Below the pieces are notes generated by a model. That model was not told the DNA's origin. It worked only from the letters and a program-made list of their open reading frames with translations, and did not search any database. The position numbers were made by a program, and so were the translations under genes. From the NCBI GenBank assembly GCA_949752745.1, contig OX457027.1, positions 76,935,214 to 76,999,213 of the forward strand: a stretch of 64,000 nt of DNA. Direction: 5' to 3'. Position 1 is the stretch's first letter, and each line of letters opens with the position of its first letter. This document shows, piece by piece, positions 49,742 to 56,110 of this stretch. Source of the DNA: Protula sp. h YS-2021. Its lineage: Eukaryota; Annelida; Polychaeta; Sabellida; Serpulidae.

Positions 49742-50683
49742 ATTATGTAATTGGACGATTTAGTATGGAAAACAGACAACTTTTTTTGGAAATAAAATTA
49801 TGGAAATAAAATATTAATTCTAAATATCAAGGTTAATCTTTTGTGGTTGATCTGTCAGTGTTTCTCACAAGAACGTCTGGATGTGCTCTGAGAAAGTGGA
49901 CGAGACCCGGTCAGACAAACTGAAAAGCAGTATATTTGAGTACTTTGAGGAGCAGCCCGAGTTAGAGCACGGCCAGATCACCATGCTCTCCTTCGCGCGG
50001 GAAATGAGCTCCCAAGAAGCGCCACTTATACACTCCCAGGTTGCTTTTATACCATGTTAAATTTTCATTCATAACTTGCTTACTTAGATTTTTTTATTTT
50101 TTTATTTATTTTTTTGGCATCAACAACTGTTCATATGCTCGCTTTTGTCTGGGGAAAAAAATTGTACGGCGGGTGGGTGGGTAGGGAGAGAGAGGTTGAG
50201 GAAATAGGCTGATCGCAGTATTTGCAAGCGTTTGGGTAAGATGTTAACAAATTAACTGTGCAAATTTTCGTGAAATATAGTAGGATGAGAGTAAAATTAT
50301 AGGTGGGAATCGTTTTATCAGACGTTAATGCTGTTTATATAAAAAACGGTTTTGTGTGGGCAAGCAGTTAATGGTCTGCAGTCGAATGAAAAATGTTTGC
50401 AGCTCCACGAAGAAATAGTGTATTTTGCTGGGTTGTGTGTTGCCAGGTGAGGTGCGAGAATGAGGATTACGTGCGTGCTGACATCCGGGCCTTCATCCAG
50501 ATCCACGGCAGCGAGCACCAGCTGACGGGGCGCGCCATCGCCCGCGTTTTCCACGGCATCCCCAGCCCGTGCTTCCCCGCCGAGGTGTGGGGCCGCGTGC
50601 GTCGCTTCTGGCGCAGTCACCTGGCTGTGGATTTTAACTTGCTCAGAAAGATGGCGACCATTGAGCTGGTGCACTTGAAGTGA
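21715..50683 (+). CDS. RECQL4: ATP-dependent DNA helicase Q4 (RECQL4), complete, 22 coding exons
   Basis: Twenty-two exons join with matching phases to 1,482 codons plus stop: 21715-21798, 22099-22132, 23006-23073, 23188-23412, 23701-24690, 24950-25110, 26523-26731, 27284-27637, 27895-27987, 28248-28384, 31067-31138, 35557-35751, 36361-36543, 43618-43810, 44682-44959, 45922-46062, 47112-47247, 47652-47782, 48133-48292, 49448-49634, 49859-50039, 50447-50683. Domains: Sld2-like N terminus (1-62, plus [10 protein letters not shown] in exon 4), low-complexity linker, CCHC knuckle (C576, C579, H584, C589), RecQ motif 0 (around 721-731), Walker A TGAGKS (749-754), DEAH (853-856), TATAT motif III (889-893), motif VI GRAGRDG (1074-1080), zinc-region residues C1124, C1126, C1163, H1166 and a C-terminal domain. 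Known role: replication initiation and genome stability in the nucleus. It is longer than the human protein (about 1,208), mostly from the linker. Confidence 0.95.
22099..22132 (+). CDS. RECQL4: RECQL4 exon 2
   Basis: 34 nt, phase 0 to 1. Acceptor TGTGTATTACAG, donor AAAG/GTTTGT. Encodes [11 protein letters not shown], matching the human DDVEAAPEE region. Confidence 0.85.
23006..23073 (+). CDS. RECQL4: RECQL4 exon 3
   Basis: 68 nt, phase 1 to 0. Acceptor TTGTCTTTTCAG, donor GAG/GTAGGA. Encodes [20 protein letters not shown] then KKE, closing the Sld2-like fold. Confidence 0.9.
23188..23412 (+). CDS. RECQL4: RECQL4 exon 4
   Basis: 75 codons, phase 0. It contains [10 protein letters not shown], the short conserved motif following the Sld2-like domain. 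Two in-frame acceptors 9 nt apart (TTTTGTAG at 23187, ATTCAG at 23196) would include or omit NIQ. Donor CAG/GTGTGA. Confidence 0.88.
23701..24690 (+). CDS. RECQL4: RECQL4 exon 5 (long low-complexity linker)
   Basis: 990 nt, 330 codons, phase 0. Acceptor TTTCTTTTTTAG, donor AGCAGT/GTGAGT. It is polar, Ser/Lys-rich and probably unstructured, with basic patches (KKKKAN, SRKRKA). Poorly conserved in the family, as expected for this region, and it accounts for the extra length over human RECQL4. Confidence 0.88.
24950..25110 (+). CDS. RECQL4: RECQL4 exon 6
   Basis: 161 nt, phase 0 to 2. Acceptor TATGTCCAG, with a second in-frame AG 6 nt later. The donor AAAGAG/GTCTCA is weak but was chosen because AG+G restores the codon into exon 7. 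Acidic, ending in KKAARKR. Confidence 0.8.
25239..26353 (+). mobile_element. hAT-type transposon remnant in RECQL4 intron 6
   Basis: Terminal inverted repeats CAGTGTTTTTCCCAG and CTGGGAAAAACACTG, with TATAAC on both flanks. Subterminal TGCGTGATTTT/CACGCACT motifs recur many times at both ends. The interior carries a decayed transposase C terminus: [11 protein letters not shown] and LWQLIYVP, then in another frame [12 protein letters not shown] and [20 protein letters not shown], the hAT dimerisation region. It is about 1.1 kb, with no intact transposase. Confidence 0.85.
25715..25898 (+). pseudogene. hAT transposase C-terminal fragment
   Basis: Open from [20 protein letters not shown] to a TAA at 25896-25898. 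The ERxFSxxNxIKT and RNRLxxxxLxxLM pattern is typical of hAT dimerisation domains (ZNF862/ZMYM-like relatives). The upstream part of the same protein (25502-25715) is in a different frame, so the gene is broken. Confidence 0.8.
26523..26731 (+). CDS. RECQL4: RECQL4 exon 7 (RLNMK motif and CCHC zinc knuckle)
   Basis: 209 nt, phase 2 to 1. Encodes [16 protein letters not shown], the conserved RECQL4 signature, then a zinc knuckle [14 protein letters not shown] (C-x2-C-x4-H-x4-C). Acceptor TCTCATTTGCAG, donor AAAG/GTGCGT. The knuckle is canonical here, whereas the human one is degenerate. Confidence 0.93.
27284..27637 (+). CDS. RECQL4: RECQL4 exon 8
   Basis: 354 nt, phase 1 to 1. Acceptor GACTCGCCACAG, donor CCAG/GTGATT. 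An acidic/Ser-rich linker ending in a proline-rich segment ([16 protein letters not shown]) that leads into the helicase domain. Confidence 0.87.
27895..27987 (+). CDS. RECQL4: RECQL4 exon 9 (RecQ motif 0)
   Basis: 93 nt, phase 1 to 1. Encodes [20 protein letters not shown] then [21 protein letters not shown] is RecQ motif 0, which contacts the adenine of ATP. Acceptor CGCAAATTACAG, donor TGTG/GTAAGA. Confidence 0.92.
28248..28384 (+). CDS. RECQL4: RECQL4 exon 10 (Walker A, motif Ia)
   Basis: 137 nt, phase 1 to 0. Encodes [19 protein letters not shown] (motif I, lysine K753) and [14 protein letters not shown] (motif Ia). Acceptor TTGGTTGCAG, donor CAG/GTAGTG. Confidence 0.95.
28385..28549 (+). 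repeat. 27-bp minisatellite beginning at the RECQL4 exon 10 donor
   Basis: Units of TGTGTGTGCTGATAGCCTCA plus TCCCGTC begin about 15 bp after the donor. The same array continues at 30241-30530, so it was split by retrotransposon insertion. Confidence 0.85.
28550..30240 (-). mobile_element. LINE fragment (CR1/L2/Jockey-like reverse transcriptase), broken
   Basis: Reading the minus strand from 30225 down: [28 protein letters not shown], then [11 protein letters not shown] and [15 protein letters not shown], then ISRIDYSN and [14 protein letters not shown], and finally a C-terminal [20 protein letters not shown] stretch. This order (FDT-, [23 protein letters not shown]) is typical of CR1/L2-type LINEs. 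Several frameshifts are present, and a second LINE sits inside it. A tandem CTAGCCCTAAG tail lies at 28588-28620. Confidence 0.88.
28982..29422 (+). mobile_element. 5'-truncated LINE 3' end nested in another LINE, 16-bp target duplication
   Basis: The insertion is flanked by ACTGTAAATTAAACGT at 28966-28981 and 29423-29438. It encodes [16 protein letters not shown], then [20 protein letters not shown] (C-x2-C...H...C zinc motif of I/Nimbus-type LINE C termini), ending in NLYSYV and stop. A 3' UTR ends in GTGGTGTCGTTAAACCAATC. Confidence 0.88.
30241..30530 (+). repeat. 27-bp minisatellite, second part
   Basis: Continuation of the exon 10 proximal array: units of CTGATAGCCTCGTCCC(G/A)TCT separated by GTGTGTG. 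The right-hand part after the LINE insertion. Confidence 0.85.
30895..31070 (+). repeat. Tandem duplication of the RECQL4 exon 11 acceptor region
   Basis: Two ~85 bp units share CCTGTGCGTGT(G/A)TGGTTACAGGTAGC and the preceding GTGCACGTGTCATGCCTGTG. The first copy ends at about 30987 and the second ends at the functional acceptor, 31066. Confidence 0.9.
31067..31138 (+). CDS. RECQL4: RECQL4 exon 11
   Basis: 24 codons, phase 0. Encodes [20 protein letters not shown] ending QREK, matching the VSGLPP region of the family. Acceptor ATGGTTACAG, donor AAG/GTACAA. An almost identical acceptor copy lies about 85 bp upstream. Confidence 0.9.
31205..31345. repeat. GTTTCGGCCC-type degenerate short repeats
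   Basis: Six or more copies of (A/G)CGTTTCGGCCC within 140 bp. The complementary theme GGGCCGAATCGG recurs at 35155-35370, with runs of CCCCCT and poly-A between. Confidence 0.7.
31361..34052 (+). mobile_element. Hairpin-headed repeat (superfamily H) with 169-bp satellite core
   Basis: Head TAGTCCCCCGCCGGGGGACTA (perfect hairpin), then GTCTGTCCGTCC repeated, then about 14-15 tandem 169-bp units from 31446 to about 33930. It ends with GTACGGCGGGGGACATAGTC and a CACTGACCTACTTGTTTT tail. No coding capacity. The layout resembles the pearl / Helitron-like elements known from bivalves. Confidence 0.8.
31446..33930 (+). repeat. 169-bp satellite with dimeric higher-order structure
   Basis: Unit starts TTTGTTAACACACT(C/A)AAGCC recur exactly 169 bp apart at 31784, 31953, 32122, 32291 and 32460. 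From about 32600 to 33600, alternate units share variants (TCCCAATCCTTACTCAG versus TCACAACCTTTACATAC), giving a 338-bp period. Confidence 0.92.
34376..34570 (-). CDS. Unassigned 64-residue ORF in RECQL4 intron 11, antisense
   Basis: Starts at an ATG in AT-rich context: [20 protein letters not shown] onward to [13 protein letters not shown]. It is basic, with CRSC near the N terminus and a [19 protein letters not shown] segment that looks protein-like rather than random. I do not recognise it. It could be a nested small gene, a retrocopy exon or chance; the surrounding repeats make chance or mobile DNA quite possible. Confidence 0.3.
   Translation of the reverse strand: MDNCRSCRKRKKLASEGKLRPYRSKKCSTVASRTDSSLWEEYQNGKRSASKLLRAVGRIYGTKE
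35125..35372. repeat. GGGCCGAATCGG-type degenerate repeats
   Basis: Recurrent (G)GGCCGAA(T/C)C(A/G) and GTGCCGAATCA strings with AATAATAATAAAACGT spacers in two copies. Non-coding. Confidence 0.7.
35557..35751 (+). CDS. RECQL4: RECQL4 exon 12 (DEAH box, aromatic-rich loop)
   Basis: 65 codons, phase 0. Encodes [10 protein letters not shown], then [20 protein letters not shown], i.e. motif II DEAH and the RecQ aromatic-rich loop. Acceptor TTTGTGATCGTAG, donor AAG/GTGCGT. Confidence 0.95.
35983..36112 (+). repeat. Two-copy ~62 bp tandem repeat in RECQL4 intron 12
   Basis: CAGTGAACTGA(T/A)TCCGTTAA and CTGCTCCG(C/T)TGGCACCCAG occur twice in direct order. Confidence 0.85.
36361..36543 (+). CDS. 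RECQL4: RECQL4 exon 13 (motif III)
   Basis: 61 codons, phase 0. Encodes [20 protein letters not shown] (motif III) and ends in [10 protein letters not shown]. Acceptor CCTTGTTTCAG, donor GAG/GTAGGT. The following intron of about 7.1 kb is the longest in the gene. Confidence 0.94.
37261..37990 (+). repeat. 43-bp minisatellite in RECQL4 intron 13
   Basis: About 18 units of GTGGGTCTGTGGACCTGTCC followed by TCGGGGTGGTGGGGAGGGACTAT, with shorter variants lacking the middle. G-rich on the sense strand. Open frames run through it only because the unit has no stop in any frame. Confidence 0.95.
38671..39132 (+). mobile_element. Hairpin-headed repeat (superfamily H), truncated
   Basis: Hairpin CCCAGCTTACGT/ACGTAAGCTGGG, then GCGTCCGTTAGTTAGTTAGT, then about 2.5 tandem units of ~170 bp (each with CTCCTCCTACA and GGTATGAGGCA(T/C)CCCTAA). 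It breaks off into the 51-bp array. Confidence 0.65.
39140..41669 (+). repeat. 51-bp degenerate array (~49 units) in RECQL4 intron 13
   Basis: The consensus unit runs ACATGCGCACTGGTCCGAAA, TGCGAACCGCGCATC, AACGCAAGTTAAATAA. Most units contain AATAAA on the RECQL4 sense strand. Divergence between units is high. The array resumes at 42344-42450 after a MITE insertion. Confidence 0.9.
41670..42343 (+). mobile_element. MITE family M, copy 4, inserted in the 51-bp array
   Basis: Ends ACTAGAACTG and CAAGTGTTAA, with TTAA at each junction with array sequence. It carries an extra ~150 bp insertion at about 41762-41915 that other copies lack. Confidence 0.82.
43007..43014 (-). terminator. Pol III T-run terminator of tRNA-Leu
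   Basis: Eight T residues on the minus strand, 6 nt after the tRNA 3' end. Confidence 0.85.
43021..43104 (-). tRNA. trnL-CAG: tRNA-Leu (anticodon CAG)
   Basis: On the minus strand: acceptor 5' GTCAGGA pairs with TTCTGAC (one G-U pair), discriminator A. The D arm starts GCCGAGTGGTCTAAGGC, the anticodon stem-loop is CTGCG TTCAGGT CGCAG, a type II variable arm follows, then the T arm/B box GGGTTCGAATCCCA. The anticodon is at 43070-43068. A T8 Pol III terminator follows at 43014-43007. It lies antisense in RECQL4 intron 13, has no CCA and no intron, and looks intact. Confidence 0.97.
43618..43810 (+). CDS. RECQL4: RECQL4 exon 14 (motif IV)
   Basis: 193 nt, phase 0 to 1. Encodes [11 protein letters not shown] and [20 protein letters not shown] (motif IV), then a basic tail KGKGRGRK. 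The donor AAAC/GTGAGG was chosen because C plus CC restores the codon into exon 15. A second identical donor 42 nt downstream (43853) would add 14 in-frame codons. Confidence 0.9.
43790..44375 (+). repeat. 43-bp minisatellite made of the RECQL4 exon 14 end plus donor
   Basis: Thirteen copies, including the original, of AAGGGCAGAGGGCGGAAAC followed by donor GTGAGGGAATTGTTTGACC and TGATA. Copies 1 and 2 are in the same frame with no stop before the donor; later copies carry TGA. Confidence 0.93.
44682..44959 (+). CDS. RECQL4: RECQL4 exon 15 (motifs V and VI)
   Basis: 278 nt, phase 1 to 0. Encodes [24 protein letters not shown] (motif V) and [19 protein letters not shown] (motif VI, arginine finger region). 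Acceptor TTTTGCTTACAG, donor AGG/GTGAGC. It is markedly more GC-rich than the flanking introns. Confidence 0.96.
45476..45705 (-). mobile_element. Hairpin-headed repeat (superfamily H), short copy
   Basis: In minus orientation: TTTTTAGCCCCCAGCACGGG and a GGGCTTTAGTCCCGAAAGGG hairpin, then ATCCGTCCGTCTGTCCGTCC, a short body with GACCTTGACCC, and the end CCGGTTGGGGGTTGTGCTCT. Both ends match those of the 4288-5362 element. Confidence 0.75.
45922..46062 (+). CDS. RECQL4: RECQL4 exon 16 (R4 zinc-binding region, part 1)
   Basis: 47 codons, phase 0. Encodes [11 protein letters not shown] and [11 protein letters not shown]. The C-x-C pair matches two zinc ligands described for human RECQL4. Acceptor TTTGTTGCTAG, donor CAG/GTCAGC. 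A 27-bp array begins about 5 bp into the intron. Confidence 0.9.
46067..46740 (+). repeat. 27-bp minisatellite starting at the RECQL4 exon 16 donor
   Basis: About 25 units of GCGGTAAAGTAATCACGGCC followed by TTATGGT. The first unit begins 4-6 bp after the donor. Every unit carries GGTAAAGT, a donor-like string. Units decay toward the right, with derived versions to about 46960. Confidence 0.93.
47112..47247 (+). CDS. RECQL4: RECQL4 exon 17 (R4 zinc-binding region, part 2)
   Basis: 136 nt, phase 0 to 1. Encodes [21 protein letters not shown]-x2-H matches the other two zinc ligands (C1163, H1166). Acceptor TGCGTGGCACAG, donor GAAG/GTAGGT. Confidence 0.9.
47652..47782 (+). CDS. RECQL4: RECQL4 exon 18
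   Basis: 131 nt, phase 1 to 0. Encodes [19 protein letters not shown] and [14 protein letters not shown], matching the [10 protein letters not shown] segment of the family. Donor CAG/GTCTCT runs directly into a CT-rich tract. Confidence 0.92.
47783..48112 (+). repeat. CT-rich simple repeat in RECQL4 intron 18
   Basis: The intron is almost entirely pyrimidine (CTCTCT, CTGT, CCCT variants) from donor to near the acceptor. Confidence 0.95.
48133..48292 (+). CDS. RECQL4: RECQL4 exon 19
   Basis: 160 nt, phase 0 to 1. Encodes [15 protein letters not shown] and [18 protein letters not shown], matching the human VDSMGWELASVRR region. Acceptor TACCCCACTCAG, donor TTTG/GTGGGT. Confidence 0.92.
48602..49122 (+). 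mobile_element. MITE family M, copy 5, in RECQL4 intron 19
   Basis: Starts ACAACCTCATTTTGCTAGCG and ends GCTTGTCAAGTGTTAA. Close to copies 1 and 3 throughout. Confidence 0.82.
49448..49634 (+). CDS. RECQL4: RECQL4 exon 20
   Basis: 187 nt, phase 1 to 2. Encodes [20 protein letters not shown] followed by LTNEEVDGI, close to the human FSELAFHLRSPGDL segment. Acceptor TTATCCTCCAG, donor CAG/GTAAAG. Confidence 0.93.
49711..49740. repeat. (ATA)n microsatellite
   Basis: Ten trinucleotide units in RECQL4 intron 20. Confidence 0.95.
49859..50039 (+). CDS. RECQL4: RECQL4 exon 21
   Basis: 181 nt, phase 2 to 0. Encodes [13 protein letters not shown], matching the LKDLLGRYFEEE helix. Acceptor TTGATCTGTCAG, donor CAG/GTTGCT. 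Confidence 0.88.
50447..50683 (+). CDS. RECQL4: RECQL4 exon 22 (C terminus and stop)
   Basis: 78 codons plus TGA. Encodes [33 protein letters not shown] and [12 protein letters not shown], the conserved C-terminal block. Acceptor GTGTGTTGCCAG. The terminal codons are repeated in the 3' UTR. Confidence 0.94.
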   Translation: MRCENEDYVRADIRAFIQIHGSEHQLTGRAIARVFHGIPSPCFPAEVWGRVRRFWRSHLAVDFNLLRKMATIELVHLK

Positions 50684-50880
50684 GGTCCTCCTGCCTTGGT
50701 CAAGGTCATTGAGCTGGTGCGCTTGAACTAAGGCTCTCTCTCCGGGGTCAAGGTCAGATGGCGACCATTGAGCTGGTGCGCTTGAACTAAGGCTCTCTCT
50801 CCGGGGTCAAGGTCAGATGGCCACCATTGAGCTGGTGCGCTTGAACTAAGGCTCTCCTGCCAGGGTCAAGGTCATCGTTA
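50650..50880 (+). repeat. Tandem repeats of the RECQL4 terminal coding segment in the 3' UTR
   Basis: GATGGCGACCATTGAGCTGG followed by TGC(A/G)CTTGAA is present in the CDS end. It is repeated three more times (one copy partial) with TCCGGGGTCAAGGTCA spacers, at a period of about 57-60 bp. Confidence 0.92.
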
Positions 50881-50917
50881 CGAGAGACCGATTTGCAATT
50901 TACCGCAGCGCAATGGA

Positions 50918-50923
50918 ATTAAA
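50918..50923 (+). promoter_or_regulatory. Candidate RECQL4 polyadenylation signal (ATTAAA)
   Basis: ATTAAA 235 nt after the stop codon. An alternative AATAAA lies at 51474-51479. The choice cannot be made from sequence alone. Confidence 0.4.
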
Positions 50924-50929
50924 GAGACT

Positions 50930-52617
50930 TCACATAATACTGTAAGAAGTTACTGGTGATCAAAGTACTGCAGCCAAAATGCTGTGTGCTTTTTGATATA
51001 AAAACCGTTTATAGAAAATTTAAAAAAAAAAGAAAAAGACAAACGCTACCAAAATGTGTTCATAGATATGGAGATTATTGGATCTGGTTCAAGGATCGGA
51101 CAATTTCATGCAGCATATTGCCGAAGAGATTCGACCACGGGGCGGGGTTTCTGACTCATTTACCCGAACTGTTGGGCACGGATAAATGAATTTTATATAC
51201 ATCTATATATATTATAATGTTAACTTTCACAGTTGAATTTTTTGCGGTCACCTGTAGCACAGTTGGTAGGGAACAAATAAGCAAAACCATGGCTTAGTCT
51301 ATTTATTATATTTCATATTGCATTTATTTATATCGTGTATTATTTTGCAGAAACCATGTGCGCCTGCTATAAATAATTGTTATAAATATTTGTATAAAAA
51401 AACAATGAAATAGGATTTTATTTGCTTTATTTTTCGGAAGCAGAAATCTTATAGTTGTTGTCTGCTGCTATGAAATAAAGGCTTGTACAATCTGCCGTCA
51501 CTCAACCGTGTATCTATACCTCAAAGCTGAAAGCATCGATACCCCGGAGAATTAACTAAAGTTCACCTCGATTTCAGTTAATTTGACATTTAGCCTCTTG
51601 AATGATTCTGGCGATAAAGAAAAACCAAATTTAGGGGAAAATGACTTGAATGTGTGCATATTAGGCTAGTAAAAAATAATGTTTGTTTGGCCCAATGTTC
51701 TGTTAACTTACAAAACGAGCGTGTCTGAGTGAAAGGCTTGTGATGCAGGAACTTAGAGCTAGAGATGTGGTCTTGTTATGTAAATTACAACTGTAGTAAT
51801 TAAAATTTAACGCATAGAATGTGGTGATGAAAAACACATTTACAAATTTCAAAATTAGACAACGCAAATAACTCAGTTCTGAGGGGTATGGGATGAATGA
51901 AAATACAGAAAATAAAAACCAACTTAATTTTTTTCGCACCAGGAAGTGTGAGAATTTAGTGTTAGTATTTGACAAAAAAAGTCCTACATTGTAAAATGGC
52001 AGCCCTCCACCCCCCGCCTTCACCCCCCCCCCCCCCCGCCTCCCAAAAAAGTGATGATTGACGGATCGCCTTCCTAATTCTTCCTACTAACAAGATCTCC
52101 TGGCTATCAATTATAGTGGCATAATAGATTTGACAGGTTGATGAAGTGAAAGATTAACTCGAACCAAACAAAAAAATAACTGAAAATAGAGAATAAGTAG
52201 ATTTTTTGAGGGGTCAAATAAAGTGCCCGATCATATTTCAGCGTTAAAGGAGAGACGACTTCAAGATGTTGCTTATTTTGGCTTCTGCATTGTTTAAATT
52301 GAAATACACTGCTTTTGAAAGAATTGGCTACACAAATATTTTGGTTAGATTTTTTTCAGTGTATAATAATGACAGTAACTACAGTAGAGTCTACATGGCG
52401 TCAAAGTTTACCGTAGTTATTTCTGAAAAAAAATGTCACAAGAGCACTTAAAAAAATAAAAACACGTGGAGTGATAGGCAGTTCGAATATTTCTGTGTAT
52501 TTTTGCAGTGATGGTACTGGATTTTGTTCTTGCGCGCTTGTCTTTTTTGTCCATAACTGACCATGCCCAGGGCATAAAATAATTTTCTTCACTGCTTCCC
52601 AACAGTTGTGCTTTTTT
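50930..52617. other. 3' flank of RECQL4, no gene recognised
   Basis: AT-rich, with a possible distal AATAAA at 51474 and a poly-C run near 52026-52037. Confidence 0.4.
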
Positions 52618-52900
52618 TTATCCCCCCGCCGCCCTAGCCGGGGACGGGGGATATAGAAACGCCTCATGTCCGACTGTGTCCGTCCGTCGGCAATCCTAAT
52701 TGTCGAGGCTGTATCTTTGTTACTATTCCTCAGAGATTAATAAAACCCTACAACAAAAAAGTATATAACGTGTAGTTGTGCAATGTCAGGTTATTTGTCC
52801 ATTTTTTCAAAAGATGTAATTTTGGCAATTTTTTTTTTTTTTTTTGATGATCGCGGCGGAGGATGTGCAATTTACGATTGTCTTGTTTCTTTCAGCATGG
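52618..52900 (+). mobile_element. Hairpin-headed repeat (superfamily H), uninterrupted copy
   Basis: Head CCCCCGCCGCCCTAGCCGGG, GTGTCCGTCCGTCGG, one core unit with AACGTGTAGTTGTGCAATGT, and the end GCGGCGGAGGATGTGCAATT leading to ATTGTCTTGTTT. It is the empty-site counterpart of 17070-18315. Confidence 0.78.
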
Positions 52901-53487
52901 ATAGCGTTGTTTGGGGAAGGGGGGGATACATCCGTGATAAAAATGTTGTCATACCTCGTAACCCCACACCCGCATGAAAATGAAATGAAAATTTTGTGCA
53001 TGTTTTTGCTTGTCTTAACACGTCCGCACCAAAAACAAAAATGTACACTCACTTATAATAACGGAAATGTTGCTGTTTGTTAATGCATAAAAAAACCATC
53101 CAAGCAATTATCGCAATCACTGCCTCTGTGAGATGGTATAAAAAAAACGTGACTGCCAATCAAACGCACTTACACTTTTCCGTGTATGATTAAACGCCTG
53201 ATTGACTACACAAAACAATAATCAGTGAGTGGAAAAGTTGATGGGGTGCTTTACTGTGTTCTACTGTATTCTAGGGTCTCGCTCGCAAACAGGAACCCGC
53301 TACAACTGGTATTTTTTTCAGATTCGGAGCCTAATTGTGAACGTTCTGAGAACCCAAGAACCTTTGGACAAAGATTGGGTTCAATAAATTTGGTTTTATA
53401 CAGCACTCAGATTGATGAACATTTTTTACTCAGTTTGTAAGGGAGAGAGAGAGAGAGTGATTGAGGGAGAGAAAGAGCGGAGATGGA

Positions 53488-53534
<47 letters not shown>

Positions 53535-55700
53535 TGAACTGAGGGAGAGAGAGAGAGAATATGTTTTTTATAGAGGGGTATACACAAAGCGAAGCTAGTG
53601 CTGTACCTTAACACCTAAAATCATAATTGTTTTAAAGTACAATAGAAGTATAAAGGAGTTGCAGTCTTGCTGGTGATGGTGATAACTTGAGCGGTGAAGT
53701 GATACCGTGGCATGCTTCGGTGTGATTGTCTGGCGTAAGCTCCGATATGGAGTAGAGTTCAGTCCAGCTGACTTCGTCGGGCTGATTTTCTTATCTCTGT
53801 AGGGCGGCGTGGGGGGGGGGGGGGGGGTAGGGGGAGTGCTCTGTGTATGTGCGCATGTGCGTGTGTATGAATGTTTCCTTGGTAATCCTCTGGTGAAAAA
53901 TTACTTTTGTTGGCCAACAAACCGCCAAAAATTAGTCAAAGTCGAAAGTTTTTTAAACTTACGGTAGCCAAGACCGATCCAAATACCCCCCCCCCCCCCC
54001 TCTCCCCTATTCCCAATCAAGGGGAGATACGTCACGAGGTGCACGTAAACGTCATTTCTTCCTCAGAAATATTCCATTTGTTTCATTATGAAGGCACATT
54101 GTATTGACTAAATTCCATGTAAGTGAAACGGTGAAACGGTAGATGGCAGCAGTGGTTTAGATTCACACACGACTCGATTCAGTAGGGGGGGGGGGGGGGT
54201 TGGGAAGGTTTTATGTGCACATGGCACTACAACTGAGTCCAAAACCGCTTAAAATCCTCCAGAATCCAGACACAGGAGCAAAGGTGGAATCCAGCTCGTT
54301 TTCGCTGTTGTAATAATTTACCGATAAATAAATGCTTGAGTTAAGCAGATTGTTAGGCTCTTGAGTCTAGTTTCATGATCGTCGATATGATTAGCCTGTA
54401 TTCAGTTGCCGCTTCTAAGTGCTTGATTGGCTGTTGTTTTACTCACCTTTCGTTGCCATTGAATAATGTTTTACTCCCTCGCTCCCCTCCCCCCCCCCCC
54501 CCCACCCCGCCTCCCCCATGAAACAATGAAGACATTTTTCACTATAGTAATGTGAAAGTGAAGTGATTTGTTGCCACAGTGTAGTAGCCTTAAAAGCAAG
54601 AATGCACATAAAACTGACAAAAATGTTCGGGTAGTATGGATTGGATTCTGCCCACTGGGACAAAAATTGTATGCTACTCGCTGAATTCTCGGCAATGATA
54701 AAGCCGCTCTTCGCCAAGCATTTTACACACTTAGTGGAATGAGAGATGGTATGAGCGATACCAAGCCTGTGCAAGGACGGGGGTGGGGTGGGGCGGGGGA
54801 GTAAGGCAGCTTATGGTATGGCCTATTTTGAGGGGAGGGTTATTGTCATTCGCTCCATGTCCGTCTATTACCTGTCTGTTTTCAATTCGAATCGATCAGT
54901 TTGATCCGAAAGAAAAACTGGTTTTCTTTTTTCCTCTTTTTTTGTGTGGGGGGGGGGGTATATTCCTTGTTACCATTCTTCATCTACATTTTAAGATTTT
55001 TGACTGGGATTGGGGACATGTTTGCATAACAGAAACACACCAAAAAGTTGCCTCTGACTATGCACAGACATTTCATTTGCTAAAGTGTAAGGGTGCACTG
55101 GTCACTCTAGTTCTTTCAATATTTCTTTCCTTAAAATTTCTTGGGAGTTGCTCTGTCTACTGGCATATATTTCTTTATAACAGTTTTCTACCTCGACCTT
55201 ATCTCTTCTTGATAAAGGGTCTTACAGTTTCCAAACAAACAAATAGTTGAGTAAAGTTTGAATTATATACACACAAAAAAACTAGCTGCACACGAAACAC
55301 GAGAATCAAACTTGAAGCTCCATCAAACAAAGGTGTTGTGATTGAATCCAGTGCTACGGATGTAAGGTAAAAGCAGACTTGTGTTATATCTTCTTAAATT
55401 CCTCAAATTTGTGGTGTATATTTACATAGACCGGTGAAAAAAATCTCGTATTTACAAGGCGGGCAATGAAAATAAAAGAGCGATTTTAAAGATTTTTTGT
55501 GCACAATCCGGATTGACTGTTGTGCGATGAACATCCCTGGGTCAGACGAAGCGTCTGTTGTGGAAGCATTATGGGATCTCGGCATCGCCATCAATAATCT
55601 GACCTGTGTTCTTTTGGGGAAACAACTCCAAAACTAGACCGAATTCCGCTAGATAGCGGAATGACCCACTCGCGTAATTCACGAAAAAAAATATATTATC
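52901..55700. other. Repeat-poor region with homopolymers
   Basis: Contains an (AG)n tract (53443-53560), G- or C-runs of 10 or more at about 53811, 53987, 54185, 54488 and 54948, and no recognisable gene. A 155-codon frame at 54783-55250 spans a G-run and has no known motif. Confidence 0.4.
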
Positions 55701-56110
55701 ATGCCAAGGCCACAGAAGTTATGTAAAGTTTTTTCGGCCCAAAGGGTCGAAAATGGACTCAAAATCGGTCTGTATCTAATCGTTTTCGAGGTAATGGTCA
55801 AATTCCGGCTTATGAGTTTGACCTTAAGCGAGTTCAAGGTCTTCGAGGTATTTAATTATCGTCTTTTAGGCTCAAAGAGTGGCTAACCTCTAACCGATTT
55901 CAAGATATATCGTCTTATCGCTAACGGTTCACGGGATAGGTCACTTGAGTTTTGACCCTGGTCTTCGAGGTCAGTGTTCATGTTAGTAGGTTACTGTTTA
56001 CTAAACCGTATATGTTGTCAGACATAATTTGAACCCCATTTCTAGCCATTCCTCGTGATAAATAGGGATTCCAAAAATATTTTGACCTCAATTTGACCTT
56101 GATGTTCAAG
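55700..56110. repeat. GACCTT-rich degenerate repeat
   Basis: Repeated CTAACCGATTT, TTCGAGGT and TTTGACCTTG motifs. A similar segment (CTAACCGTTTTCGAGATAATGG) lies at 16805-16900. Likely a decayed dispersed repeat. Confidence 0.5.

Noticed and set aside
54783..55250. 155-codon hydrophobic frame
   Set aside because: Crosses a poly-G run, has no recognisable domain and no splice context; probably chance.
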